The translations under genes were made by a program, and so were the position numbers. The notes under the pieces were generated by a model. The model was not told where the DNA came from and made no database searches. It saw only the letters and a program-made list of their open reading frames with translations. A DNA stretch of 64,000 bases, taken from contig CALUMT010000002.1 in NCBI GenBank assembly GCA_944321845.1, positions 31,840 through 95,839 of the forward strand. The letters run 5' to 3'. Of this stretch, positions 54,267 to 62,750 are shown in pieces; position 1 is the first letter of the stretch, and the number at the start of each line of letters is the position of its first letter. The stretch is from an uncultured Butyricimonas sp. GTDB lineage: Bacteria > Bacteroidota > Bacteroidia > Bacteroidales > Marinifilaceae.

Positions 54267-54923
54267 ATGAAAACAGAATTAGCAAAAGAATTAAACGTAT
54301 TGATATCTTCACCCGTGATGAACAAAAGAGGTGAGGACCACAAATTCCAACTCCCGGCCCTTCCTTATGCCGAGAACGCCCTCGAACCCTACATCAGTGC
54401 CCGCACCATCCAGTACCACTACGGTAAACACCTGGCCACCTACATCACCAACATGAACAACCTGATCGCCGGAACCGAGTACGAGCATCTTTCCCTCGAG
54501 GAAATCGTGCTGAAGGCCGAAGGCGGATTGTTCAACAACGCGGCACAAACCTACAACCACGTGTTCTATTTCGAGGCCTTCCAGGCTCACGATGCTCAAA
54601 AGATCCTTCCTTCCGGCAAAATAGCCGAACTGATCAACGCATCCTTCGGTAGCTTTGACGCCTTCAAGGAAGCCTTCGCCAAGGCAGCCACCACCCTCTT
54701 CGGTTCCGGCTGGGCATGGCTGACCATCAACAAGGACGGTAAACTGGAAATCGAACAGACCGGCAATGCCGACTCCCCGTTGAGACACGGCAAGAAACCG
54801 TTGCTGACCATCGACGTCTGGGAACACGCCTACTACCTCGACACCCAGAATGCCCGCCCGAAATACATCGAGAATTTCTGGAACATCGTCAACTGGGAAG
54901 TGGTCAACCAACGCTTGGGATAA
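54267..54923 (+). CDS. sodB: Superoxide dismutase, Fe/Mn family
   Basis: A 218-residue Fe/Mn SOD. Metal ligands: His in QYHYGKHL, His in TYNHVFYFEAF, and Asp/His in DVWEHAYYLD. The first 22 residues (MKTELAKELNVLISSP) are an extension relative to typical 195-residue enzymes; a Met at 18 is an alternative start, though the first is kept because the leader upstream is normal. The aromatic YNHVFYF replaces the usual WNHTFYW near the active site. Divergent from reverse rubrerythrin. Confidence 0.92.
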   Translation: MKTELAKELNVLISSPVMNKRGEDHKFQLPALPYAENALEPYISARTIQYHYGKHLATYITNMNNLIAGTEYEHLSLEEIVLKAEGGLFNNAAQTYNHVFYFEAFQAHDAQKILPSGKIAELINASFGSFDAFKEAFAKAATTLFGSGWAWLTINKDGKLEIEQTGNADSPLRHGKKPLLTIDVWEHAYYLDTQNARPKYIENFWNIVNWEVVNQRLG

Positions 54924-54936
54924 TCACCCCATCTAC

Positions 54937-54978
54937 ATGAAAAACCCCGGGACCGTCGAAAGTCCCGGGGTTTTTCAT
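54937..54978. terminator. Bidirectional intrinsic terminator
   Basis: A 17-bp perfect stem (ATGAAAAACCCCGGGAC/GTCCCGGGGTTTTTCAT) with an 8-nt loop; T5 on each strand. It ends sodB and the convergent S46 operon. Confidence 0.93.
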
Positions 54979-54994
54979 GCTCCTTCCGCTGATT

Positions 54995-57142
54995 TCAGAA
55001 CACGATATCCATCTCCTCGATCAGACGCCGTGCTCCGGCATACTTGTCGATGATAAACAGCACGTAACGGATATCCACCGCGATATTCCGGCAAATCTCC
55101 GCACTATACTGCATGTCGGACATCACGCCTTCCCAGGCCCGGTCGAAATTCACGCCGATCAGGTTACCTTCCGCGTCCAACACCGGACTTCCGGAATTTC
55201 CTCCCGTCGTGTGGTTCGTGGCCACGAAACATACCGGCACATCCCCATCCTGGGCATAAGGCCCGAAATCTTTCGCGTGATACAGGTCCTTCAACCGCTG
55301 GGGCACATCGTAATCATAAATGGCCGGGTTATCCTTCTCCATGATACCGCTCAGCGTCGTGTAAGGCAGGTAATACACCCCGTCCCGAGGCTCATACCCG
55401 GCCACCTTGCCGTAAGCCACCCGCAACGTGGAATTGGCATCCGGGTAGAACACCTTATCCGGCTGCATCTCCATCAGGCCGGCCACCCACGTCCGGTTCA
55501 ACATGGTCAATTCCCGCTCGATCTCGCTCAGTCGAGGCATGATTTTCTCCTTCGCCATCGTCTGTATACCCGTCATCATCCGGTACAGGGGCTCCTTCCG
55601 GGCCTTCGCTATCGCTTTCGGGCTCAGGTTGTCGATAAATGCCTCCAACCGCTCCTGACTCGTGAAAATCGACTTATGGAACAGTTTCCCCGTCAGGTCA
55701 TCACCGGCAGCGCGTACCTCTTCCGGAATCCATTCCTCCGCCAGACCCCCGTTATTATACAGGGCAAGCATCTCTTTCAGGATGCGGCTGTCTGTCTCCG
55801 CGTCGTAATCCTTATAGAAAGCCCGGGCAAACTCTTTCAGCCTGTTCTTGAACGCCTCCTTGTCCTCCGTCTCCCCGTAGGTCTCGAACGCCTTATCCAG
55901 GGAAGCGATCAGCCCCAGCACTTCCGCTCCGCCCAATCCGGCCTCCGAGGCGTAAGCCGATGCCAGGATATAATCCCGACGGGCATCGTACAGCTCCCTG
56001 TAACGGGCTGTCAACCCCACGTATTGCTTTTTCCCGGAAGCATTCGCCCAGGCATCAAAACGCTGCTCTAGCTCCCGCTTGTGTTCCGCTGTCCGGAAAC
56101 GCTCCAGCCCCTTGATCTCGCCCTGCCACTTTTTCCAGGCATTGGCCACGCTGGCAGCCTTGGCCGAATACTTGATGCGCAACAACTCGTCCGATTCCAT
56201 CGCCGCGTTGATCACGTTCAACTTGGCCGTCCGGATCTTCACCTTGTGCGGGTTCTCCACCTCGGCCACCTGATCAATGGCAAACGAGGTCAGGTACTCC
56301 TTCGTTGTCCCCGGATACCCGAACACCATCGTGAAATCTCCCTCCTTGATGCCTCGGGCCGAAATCTTAAACGACCGAGCCGGTTTATACGGCACATTGG
56401 ACGACGACACCGCTGCCGGTTCATTATCCGGTCCGGCATAAATCCGCAACACGGAGAAATCACCCGTGTGACGCGGCCACATCCAGTTATCCGTGTCACC
56501 CCCGAACTTACCGATAGCCGAATTGGGGGCTCCCACCAGCCGCACATCGCGGTAAATCTTGAACACGCACATGAAATATTGGTTCCCGTTAAAATACGGC
56601 TTGATATTCGCCTTCAGGTTCGTACCCTCCACGGCAGCAGCCTCCAGCCGCTCGCACACCTCCTTGATCTTCTTGGCACGGGTCACCTCGTCCATCCCGT
56701 CATTCACGGCAGCCCGGATCTTCTCCGTCACGTCCTCCATGCGCACCAGGATGGAAGCCGTTATCCCCGGGTTCGTCAACTCCTCCTTCAGTGACTTGGC
56801 CCAGAAACCGTCCCTCAGGTAATTATGCTCCAACGTCGAATGAGCCTGAATCATGCTGTAGCTGCAATGGTGATTCGTGATCACCAGCCCCTGGTCGCTG
56901 ACAATCTCCCCCGTGCAGAAATGGAAAAAAGGCGATCTCTCGAAACCCAATCCCACCACGGCATCCTTCAGCGAAGCCTGGTTGATATTGTAAATATCCT
57001 CTGCCGTCAACTTGAAACCGGCCTTCTGCATATCCTCGATATTATACTTCTTCAGCAACATCGGGATCCACATCCCCTCGTCCGCCCACGAGGGTAACCC
57101 CAGCAGGACGAAGGCTAACAAACAAACTACTACTTTTTTCAT
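54995..57142 (-). CDS. dpp11: S46-family dipeptidyl peptidase, DPP11-like (Asp/Glu-specific)
   Basis: An exported 715-residue serine peptidase that removes dipeptides from peptide N-termini. Signal peptide 1-20. The chymotrypsin-like triad includes H91 or H92 in TNHHCS and S650 in TTGGNSGSP. R668 in NFDRAWEG lies exactly 18 residues after S650, matching S655/R673 of P. gingivalis DPP11, the Arg that selects acidic P1 side chains; DPP7 has Gly there. So Asp/Glu specificity is expected, by analogy. It is last in a six-gene minus-strand run. Confidence 0.88.
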   Translation of the reverse strand: MKKVVVCLLAFVLLGLPSWADEGMWIPMLLKKYNIEDMQKAGFKLTAEDIYNINQASLKDAVVGLGFERSPFFHFCTGEIVSDQGLVITNHHCSYSMIQAHSTLEHNYLRDGFWAKSLKEELTNPGITASILVRMEDVTEKIRAAVNDGMDEVTRAKKIKEVCERLEAAAVEGTNLKANIKPYFNGNQYFMCVFKIYRDVRLVGAPNSAIGKFGGDTDNWMWPRHTGDFSVLRIYAGPDNEPAAVSSSNVPYKPARSFKISARGIKEGDFTMVFGYPGTTKEYLTSFAIDQVAEVENPHKVKIRTAKLNVINAAMESDELLRIKYSAKAASVANAWKKWQGEIKGLERFRTAEHKRELEQRFDAWANASGKKQYVGLTARYRELYDARRDYILASAYASEAGLGGAEVLGLIASLDKAFETYGETEDKEAFKNRLKEFARAFYKDYDAETDSRILKEMLALYNNGGLAEEWIPEEVRAAGDDLTGKLFHKSIFTSQERLEAFIDNLSPKAIAKARKEPLYRMMTGIQTMAKEKIMPRLSEIERELTMLNRTWVAGLMEMQPDKVFYPDANSTLRVAYGKVAGYEPRDGVYYLPYTTLSGIMEKDNPAIYDYDVPQRLKDLYHAKDFGPYAQDGDVPVCFVATNHTTGGNSGSPVLDAEGNLIGVNFDRAWEGVMSDMQYSAEICRNIAVDIRYVLFIIDKYAGARRLIEEMDIVF

Positions 57143-57160
57143 TAATGGTATATTAAGTGA

Positions 57161-57739
57161 TTAAAATTCCGATTTCAACACCTCGTACAACCGCTGCACG
57201 GGAAGCCCCATCACGTTGTAGAACGACCCCTCGATACGCTCGATGCCGATATACCCTATCCACTCCTGAATTCCGTACGCCCCGGCCTTGTCCAGCGGCC
57301 TGTACCTCTCCACGTAATACGCGATTTCCTCCTCCGACAAGGACTTGAAATACACGTCCGTCAGCGACGAGAACACGTGCTGTCTCTCCCTTGTCGTCAG
57401 GCATACACCCGTCACCACCGTGTGCCGCTTCCCGGAAAGCTCCCGCAACATCCGCACGGCATCCGCCTCGTCGGCAGGCTTCCCTAGAATCCTCCCCTCC
57501 AGGCACACCACCGTGTCCGCCGTCACCAGCAACTCCCCATCCTTCAGCTCCTCCCGGAATGCCCCGGCCTTCAGTCGGGCCAGGTAACCCGGCACCTCCT
57601 CGGCGGCCAACCCCTCCGGGTAGGTCTCCTCGATATCCTTCAGCCGGATTTCGAACTCGAACCCGGCATCCCGCATCAACTGCTGCCTCCGCGGGGAAGC
57701 GGAAGCCAGCACCAGTTTGTATTTATTATACACTTCCAT
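57161..57739 (-). CDS. maf: Maf-like nucleotide pyrophosphatase
   Basis: A 192-residue Maf/Ham1-superfamily house-cleaning enzyme that hydrolyses dTTP/UTP or modified nucleotides. Motifs: LASASPRRQQLM near the N-terminus, VTADTVVCLEGRILGKP in the middle, and the C-terminal DKAGAYGIQEWIG with FYNVMGLP. Overlaps the UbiA-like gene by 14 bp, indicating translational coupling, and lies 18 bp before the S46 peptidase gene. Confidence 0.93.
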   Translation of the reverse strand: MEVYNKYKLVLASASPRRQQLMRDAGFEFEIRLKDIEETYPEGLAAEEVPGYLARLKAGAFREELKDGELLVTADTVVCLEGRILGKPADEADAVRMLRELSGKRHTVVTGVCLTTRERQHVFSSLTDVYFKSLSEEEIAYYVERYRPLDKAGAYGIQEWIGYIGIERIEGSFYNVMGLPVQRLYEVLKSEF

Positions 57740-58664
57740 GCTTCAAAATATAAAACAACACGACACTGAATCCCATCCCCAGCAGCAGGATCAAACGCAG
57801 GCAATTCAACTGCCCGCCCCTGCTCCCCGGTTTCCGAAACAGCAAATACAAATACAGCCCGTAAAAAATCCCCATCACCAGGAAATAAACACCGGCCGCA
57901 CCACTCGGGAAAAACATCCCGAAATACACCGTCGCCAGCACCGCCACGCTCACGCCCACCAGCCCGGCAATTATCCCCCTCGTGGCCGGAATCCTCAGTC
58001 GCACCGGGAACGTTATCGTATCCTCGTCCCGGTCACCCTTCACCGTGAAAATATCCTTGTTAATCTCGTACGCCAGCATATTCAGGAACAGGAACCCGGA
58101 AAAAGCCAATACCCGGTGAAAAACCATCCCCACTTCCCCAGCCGGCATCTCCGGGTAAACCGCGTACAGCAACGGCAACTCGAACAGCAGCACGTTCAAC
58201 GGGATCAACGCCGCCAGCAACGCGGCAATCAGATTCCCCCACACGAAACACTTCTTGTAGCGGAAAGAATAATACCACAACAGCACTGACACGGCCAGAA
58301 AAACCAGTCCCAACTCCCAGCATCCCTCCTGCCATCCCAGGTAAAAGGCCAACACCACGGCCACCCCGTTCAACAGCGAATGCAAGGTAATCGCCGGCCG
58401 ACGACCCACCGTCTTCCCGACAATCACCCCCCTGCTCCCCGAAATCCGGTCCGCCTTCGTGTCAAAATAATCATTAATCACATAAGCGGCCGCCACCAGG
58501 CAGCACACCGCCACCACCAACAGCGAGAACTGTCCCTCCGTCACCTGCAGCAGAAACCCGTCCCGCTCCAGCAACGGAAGCACCACGAAATAGCGCGTCG
58601 CGTACATCATGAACGCCGCGAACGCGATATTCTTCAACCGGACCAGCTTGAGGAACTCCAGCAT
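57726..58664 (-). CDS. UbiA-superfamily prenyltransferase (GGGP synthase-like)
   Basis: A 312-residue integral membrane protein with about eight helices. The two Asp-rich metal-diphosphate motifs are NDYFDTKADR near the second helix and INKDIFTVKGDRDEDT in the second half. Bacteroidota homologues are annotated as geranylgeranylglycerol-phosphate geranylgeranyltransferases; whether this bacterium makes such ether lipids or uses it for quinone-like compounds is not known. Neighbouring genes (KdsC-like, Maf) do not resolve this. Confidence 0.85.
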   Translation of the reverse strand: MLEFLKLVRLKNIAFAAFMMYATRYFVVLPLLERDGFLLQVTEGQFSLLVVAVCCLVAAAYVINDYFDTKADRISGSRGVIVGKTVGRRPAITLHSLLNGVAVVLAFYLGWQEGCWELGLVFLAVSVLLWYYSFRYKKCFVWGNLIAALLAALIPLNVLLFELPLLYAVYPEMPAGEVGMVFHRVLAFSGFLFLNMLAYEINKDIFTVKGDRDEDTITFPVRLRIPATRGIIAGLVGVSVAVLATVYFGMFFPSGAAGVYFLVMGIFYGLYLYLLFRKPGSRGGQLNCLRLILLLGMGFSVVLFYILKHGSV

Positions 58665-58670
58665 AACGGC

Positions 58671-59198
58671 CTACATGCATTTCACGTGACAATCCGTGTC
58701 CATCCAGTCACCCCGGGCCTTCAGTACCTGGGCCACCACGTCGCGCACGCATCCCAGCCCTCCCGGCGTATCCGAGATATAACGGGAAATCGCCTTGATT
58801 TCCTCGCAGGCATCCGCCGGGCACACCGGCATCCCCACCATCCGCATCACGTTATAATCCGGGATATCATCCCCCATGTACATCACGTTCCCGGCATCCA
58901 GGTGATACTTCTCCAGGAACTCCGTCAACGCCTCCACCTTATTCCCCACGCCCAGGTACACCTCCGTGATGCCCAATTTATTGAAACGTTCCTTCACCCC
59001 CGGGGCACATCCTCCGGAGATAATACACACGGGATACCCCTTCTTCACGCAATACATCATTGCGTAACCGTCCTTCGTGCAGGACGTCCGAATCAAATCC
59101 CCCATCGGGGAAATACTCATCTCGTGGCGGGAAAACACCCCGTCCACGTCAAACACGAACGCCTCCACCTTCTTCAATTCTTCCTTAAACAATTTCAT
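58671..59198 (-). CDS. HAD-IIIA phosphatase, KdsC-like
   Basis: A 175-residue HAD enzyme with the catalytic D17-x-D19 in FVFDVDGVF, SCTKDGYAMM, an IISGG motif II and GDDIPDYNVMRMVG motif IV. No cap domain, as in KdsC tetramers, which dephosphorylate 3-deoxy-D-manno-octulosonate 8-phosphate for lipopolysaccharide. A CMP-Kdo pathway role is likely but not proven by context; KdsA/KdsB genes are not in the window. Confidence 0.87.
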   Translation of the reverse strand: MKLFKEELKKVEAFVFDVDGVFSRHEMSISPMGDLIRTSCTKDGYAMMYCVKKGYPVCIISGGCAPGVKERFNKLGITEVYLGVGNKVEALTEFLEKYHLDAGNVMYMGDDIPDYNVMRMVGMPVCPADACEEIKAISRYISDTPGGLGCVRDVVAQVLKARGDWMDTDCHVKCM

Positions 59199-59221
59199 AT
59201 CCTAATATTTTACATTTATTC

Positions 59222-60061
59222 CTACCATAACGTCGGCATATCCGCCGGTGCGGCCGTTCCCCCCGTCTTCGTCTCCTCCTTTCCCCCGGCGTACAGCTCC
59301 CGGATACCCTCCGACAACAACGCGTACACGTTCAGCAACTCCTTCCGGTCCTTCAGCATCGCCCGGTGCATCCCCAGGATACTCTCGTCCCCCCGCTTTG
59401 CCGGTCCCGTCTGGGCCTCCCGGGGCGACATCTGCATCACCTTGTCCGCCGTCTCCAGGATCAACGGCCGCAGCATATCGAACGGCAACCCGTTCTCCTC
59501 CATCATCTGCCCCGCCACGGCATACAGGTAATTCGGGAAATTATTCACCAGCACGGCCGCCAGGTGCAACACCTTCCGCCGGGCCGAATCCACCTCCCGC
59601 ACGTGATCCGACAACCGTCCCGCCAGCCGCTTCACCCGCTCCAGCACCTCCGGCGAACACCCCTCCACGCAAAGCGGGATCTCCCGGAAATCCAACGCCC
59701 GCCGCTTCGAGAACGTCTGCACGGGATACATCACCCCGTACGCCCGTCCCCCCGGTTTCAGCACCGCCATCGGCTGGCTTCCCGACGTGTGCAGCACCAA
59801 CGCCTCCTCCTTCATCCGCACCGCCTTCACCATCCCCGGCAGGCTGTCGTCACTCACGCTGAAAATATACACGTCCCCGTCCGGGTACACGTCCTTCACC
59901 TCCGACGTGTAGGCGATACCCGTCTTCGCCCCCAGCTCCCGCGCCGACTCCGGCGTGCGGCTGTAAATCTGGCAAAGATTCAACCCCTCCTTCAACAGGG
60001 CTTCGGCCAGGTGGTGCGCCACGTTACCCGCCCCGATCAATATGATTTTCTCTTCATCCAT
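59222..60061 (-). CDS. Rossmann-fold DUF2520 oxidoreductase-like protein
   Basis: A 279-residue protein: N-terminal Rossmann domain with LIGAGNVAHHLAEALL and the DVYIFSVSDDSLP strand, then DUF2520 helices including the segment starting VDSARRKVLHLAAVLVNNFP. The family resembles ketopantoate/pyrroline-5-carboxylate reductases but has no assigned substrate. It lies between the HEPN-motif protein (1 bp) and KdsC-like gene (23 bp) in the same operon. The C-terminal tail is Lys/Glu/Pro rich and non-conserved. Confidence 0.82.
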   Translation of the reverse strand: MDEEKIILIGAGNVAHHLAEALLKEGLNLCQIYSRTPESARELGAKTGIAYTSEVKDVYPDGDVYIFSVSDDSLPGMVKAVRMKEEALVLHTSGSQPMAVLKPGGRAYGVMYPVQTFSKRRALDFREIPLCVEGCSPEVLERVKRLAGRLSDHVREVDSARRKVLHLAAVLVNNFPNYLYAVAGQMMEENGLPFDMLRPLILETADKVMQMSPREAQTGPAKRGDESILGMHRAMLKDRKELLNVYALLSEGIRELYAGGKEETKTGGTAAPADMPTLW

Positions 60062-60062
60062 C

Positions 60063-60545
60063 TCAATAAGCGATATTTTTAGGTTGCAACTTCCCCTCCT
60101 TCAGCGCGGCCAACAGCCGCTCCACGGCCCGGCAGATATCCTCGTGGAAACATTCCGAGATCAGCACCAGCCGCCCATCCTCCGTCCGCTGCAGGTGTTC
60201 GTACCCCCGAACATTATCCGCCCGGTTCATCAACAACAGATCCCCGCCCGGCATAAAGGCGTGCGTCATCTGGTTCCGCAACTTGTCATACAGGAAATTC
60301 CCATCATTCAGCAAACGGTAACGTCCGCCGAACAACTTGCGCACGCTCGCCGAGAAACGGACGGCCGACTGCCCCCGGGCCTTCATCGGCTTATTGTCCA
60401 GGAAAGCCCCCAGCACCTCCACCGCCTGCCCCATCACCACGAACTGCGTGTACCCCAGCCCGATACCCTGCAACTTACCGATTTCCCCGACCATCACGTC
60501 GCGCAGAAAATGCTCGATCCGTTCTATTTGTTCCGTCTTTTCCAT
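60063..60545 (-). CDS. Conserved Bacteroidota protein with HEPN-like Rx4H motif (160 aa)
   Basis: The ATG at 60545 (MEKTEQIERIEHFLRD) is used; the frame upstream to 60584 lacks a natural start region. The protein is alpha-helical and carries LRNQMTHAF, an R-x4-H motif as in HEPN domains, in a C-terminal position. It may be an RNA-binding or RNase-fold protein; no catalysis can be claimed. First gene of the six-gene run; its stop lies only 1 bp from the DUF2520 ATG. Confidence 0.6.
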   Translation of the reverse strand: MEKTEQIERIEHFLRDVMVGEIGKLQGIGLGYTQFVVMGQAVEVLGAFLDNKPMKARGQSAVRFSASVRKLFGGRYRLLNDGNFLYDKLRNQMTHAFMPGGDLLLMNRADNVRGYEHLQRTEDGRLVLISECFHEDICRAVERLLAALKEGKLQPKNIAY

Positions 60546-60662
60546 ATCTCCAGCCAAATGTAGGGAGAATAATCGAAACGGCAAAACTGAAACTTTCCGA
60601 ACTTTCCGTGCCGGGGAATCATATTAAAATATAACTTCGCGGAACTTAAAAACAAAGATGGT

Positions 60663-61451
60663 ATGATACTGTTCAACAACCAACCGATAGACAACAGCGC
60701 GTTCTCCGAGGACATCCTAAACCACGGATTAAGCATATACGAGGTCTGCCGTGTATTCCGCGGCAAAGTCATCTTCCTGGACGACAACCTCGCCCGTTTG
60801 GCCAACTCCATCAAGAAATCAGGCATAGAACTGGACCTCTCCGCCCTTCGGGTCGGCGAGAAACTGGACCACCTCATTCAGTTGGAGCACATCAAAGAAG
60901 GCAACATCAAGTACGTGCTGCGCCTCACCTCTGCCGGTATGGACGAATACATCTACCAGATCCCCCATTCCTATCCCCGCGAGGAAGCCTACGAGGAAGG
61001 CGTTGACACGGCCACCTTCCGAGCCATGCGCCAGAACGCCGAAGTCAAATACATCAACACCGACCTGCGGGAAGCCACCAACGCCATCATCCGGGAGAAA
61101 AACGTCTACGAGGTACTACTCGTGGACAACGACGGTTGCCTCACCGAGGGCTCCCGTTCCAACACCTTCTTCATCAAGGACAACACCCTCTACACGGCTC
61201 CGCTTCCCTACGTCCTCCCGGGCACCAGCCGCAAACGCGTCCTCACGCTTTGCCAGGAAAACCGCATCCCCGTCATCGAGGAAAAAGTCCACTTGGACGA
61301 ACTCCCCCACTTCGACGCCGCCTTCATCACGGGCACCTCACCGCTGGTACTCCCCATCCGCCGCATCGACACCCTCCACTTCGATCCCCGCCATCCCCTC
61401 CTCCGCCAAGTCATGGAATCCTACTTCCACCTTCTCGAACACCACACCTAA
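60663..61451 (+). CDS. Class IV aminotransferase (branched-chain/D-amino-acid/ADC lyase family)
   Basis: A 262-residue PLP enzyme of fold type IV. The PLP Lys is in EVKYINTD, the phosphate-binding Glu-Gly-Ser in LTEGSRSNTFFI, and YVLPGTSRKRVL follows. The short length separates it from BCAT (about 340) and fits aminodeoxychorismate lyase or D-amino-acid transaminase; the exact substrate is unclear. Single gene, divergent from the six-gene operon. Confidence 0.87.
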   Translation: MILFNNQPIDNSAFSEDILNHGLSIYEVCRVFRGKVIFLDDNLARLANSIKKSGIELDLSALRVGEKLDHLIQLEHIKEGNIKYVLRLTSAGMDEYIYQIPHSYPREEAYEEGVDTATFRAMRQNAEVKYINTDLREATNAIIREKNVYEVLLVDNDGCLTEGSRSNTFFIKDNTLYTAPLPYVLPGTSRKRVLTLCQENRIPVIEEKVHLDELPHFDAAFITGTSPLVLPIRRIDTLHFDPRHPLLRQVMESYFHLLEHHT

Positions 61452-61482
61452 CCTCCCCGGCAACATACAGGAAAACAAGGTT

Positions 61483-61524
61483 CTCCCCGCGACCATAAAA
61501 AAAGTCCCGGGCAAAGACCATCAA
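61483..61524. repeat. Imperfect direct repeat, copy A (half-terminator)
   Basis: CTCCCCGCGACCATAAAAAA then AGTCCCGGGCAAAGACCATC: matches 62787-62827 at all but about five of 41 positions. In copy B this sequence is one arm of the terminator of the DegT-type gene, but copy A lacks the second arm, so it was likely copied or carried here. It borders the HepT/MntA unit. Confidence 0.7.
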
Positions 61525-61533
61525 GATAAACCT

Positions 61534-61950
61534 TCATTCCATTTTCCCGACAAACAAATAATCATATTTTCCGGATTCTATATCACTAATAATCAATTCT
61601 ACACATAGAATCAATTGAGGTACATAAACCTTGACAATCTTAAAAATATTCTCCGGATCTACATTTCCATACTCGTGAGAAATAATATTTCTCAAAGCAA
61701 ATACCCCTTTCCAATATACTTGTGGATAATTAATGAATAAAGAAGAATTCGTCCAATTATCTATTTTCCGAGCAGTTTCACCGATAACCTGAATAAGCAT
61801 ACATGCGGCATCAAATTTCTCCATATTATTCGGAGACAACATGTAATCATGAAAAGAAGTCATGCAAGCATTACGTTCCACCAATAAATTTGATTTTTCG
61901 ACAATCAAATTCAGATACTCAACAACTATATCTCTAGACAAAGATTGCAT
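61534..61950 (-). CDS. hepT: HepT-like toxin (HEPN RNase, DUF86)
   Basis: A 138-residue HEPN-domain protein of the HepT/DUF86 family. The catalytic motif R-x4-H-x-Y is present as RNIISHEY (about 107-114). HepT cleaves RNA and is neutralised when MntA adds AMP groups to the Tyr. Its start overlaps the end of the MntA-like gene by 17 bp (61934-61950), usual for this toxin-antitoxin type. Inactive variants are not suspected since the motif is intact. Confidence 0.87.
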   Translation of the reverse strand: MQSLSRDIVVEYLNLIVEKSNLLVERNACMTSFHDYMLSPNNMEKFDAACMLIQVIGETARKIDNWTNSSLFINYPQVYWKGVFALRNIISHEYGNVDPENIFKIVKVYVPQLILCVELIISDIESGKYDYLFVGKME

Positions 61951-62227
61951 CTTTCAAGATATTTGCTTTAAATGAATCACGCAAAGAATCCCTGAAATTA
62001 ACGACATCTACCTTACAAGCCGTCAACTTCTCCAATTCCTCTTGAATAGCTACTAAGGTAAAAAAATCAGACTCTTCCAATGTTACGACAACATCCAGAT
62101 CGCTCGCCAGATTTTGTTGTTTCCTGGCAAAAGATCCAAAAATACCCAAAGTCTTAATGCCGTATTTCTCACCAAATTTAGCTTTAAAACCCCGTAATAA
62201 CATTATAATTTCAGACGTGGTCAACAT
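61934..62227 (-). CDS. mntA: MntA-like minimal nucleotidyltransferase antitoxin
   Basis: A 97-residue protein when started at the ATG at 62227 (MLTTSEIIMLLR), 19 bp after a promoter -7 element; the longer frame to 62332 would begin upstream of the promoter. The GS-x10-D-x-D signature is GSFARKQQNLASDLD, complete as in active MntA. It should AMPylate the HepT Tyr and so block the RNase. It shares its promoter sequence with the neighbouring nucleotidyltransferase unit. Confidence 0.86.
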   Translation of the reverse strand: MLTTSEIIMLLRGFKAKFGEKYGIKTLGIFGSFARKQQNLASDLDVVVTLEESDFFTLVAIQEELEKLTACKVDVVNFRDSLRDSFKANILKDAIFV

Positions 62228-62244
62228 ATCATTTCTGTTTGAAT

Positions 62245-62284
62245 ACAAATATACCACAATAATTCCAGAAAAGCAACCGCCCTC
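62245..62284. repeat. Duplicated promoter segment, copy near mntA
   Basis: Near-identical to 62751-62789 over about 39 bp (two differences and one extra C). The repeat spans the -33 and -7 elements and a few flanking bases. Confidence 0.8.
62246..62277 (-). promoter_or_regulatory. Promoter of the MntA/HepT unit
   Basis: GTTG (-33), exactly 20 bp, then TATATTTG (-7): a textbook Bacteroidota promoter, reading toward mntA. Confidence 0.8.
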
Positions 62285-62315
62285 TATCCTCTCGATTGCC
62301 TCAAAAACTTCTTCA

Positions 62316-62411
62316 TTAAAACAACTTATCAATCTCGTCTACGAAATTCAGCACCTGTCGGAACATTGGAATGACCTCCTCTTCCTTGAAATAAATAAAA
62401 TCAATTTCCAT
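62316..62411 (-). pseudogene. Remnant of a HEPN-domain partner protein (31 codons)
   Basis: The ATG at 62411 overlaps the end of the nucleotidyltransferase gene and opens 31 codons (DFIYFKEEEVIPMFRQVLNF, then an end in DEIDKLF). They read like the last helix of a HEPN-domain protein, usually 125-135 residues in this position. The N-terminal part with the RNase motif is gone, so the partner is lost or reduced. It might instead be a real tiny protein, which cannot be excluded. Confidence 0.5.
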
Positions 62412-62724
62412 ACAACATGACCCCCTCTTTCATCACGTTATAATAAAACATTGTCTGCTTACTAGCTTCCTCCCAACGCTTCTTCGTCATTACCATTAGA
62501 CTAATAATAACACCCTTTTCTATCTCCAAATCATAAACGGGAGCAGAAATACGTTCTTCCTCCTCGAAAGAAATATCATTCTTATCCAGCAGCACCAGCA
62601 CATCAATATCACTATTTTCCCGGGCTTCACCTCGTGCTTCTGATCCATATAGAATAACTTGAGCCTTTGGAGCAACCTTTTTTAAAATCTCTCTTAATGC
62701 AGCTACGACATCATCCCGTTTCAT
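62401..62724 (-). CDS. Minimal nucleotidyltransferase domain protein
   Basis: A 107-residue protein from the ATG at 62724 (MKRDDVVAALREI); the longer frame would use a TTG. The GS-x10-D-x-D motif is GSEARGEARENSDIDVLV, with the third strand YDLEIEKGVIISLMV supplying the third acidic position. It matches the stand-alone NTases that accompany HEPN proteins. Its HEPN partner downstream is a remnant. It is not a recent copy of the MntA gene, since the proteins share only the motif. Confidence 0.82.
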   Translation of the reverse strand: MKRDDVVAALREILKKVAPKAQVILYGSEARGEARENSDIDVLVLLDKNDISFEEEERISAPVYDLEIEKGVIISLMVMTKKRWEEASKQTMFYYNVMKEGVMLYGN

Positions 62725-62750
62725 AACAACTTTCAATTATTATATTCTCA

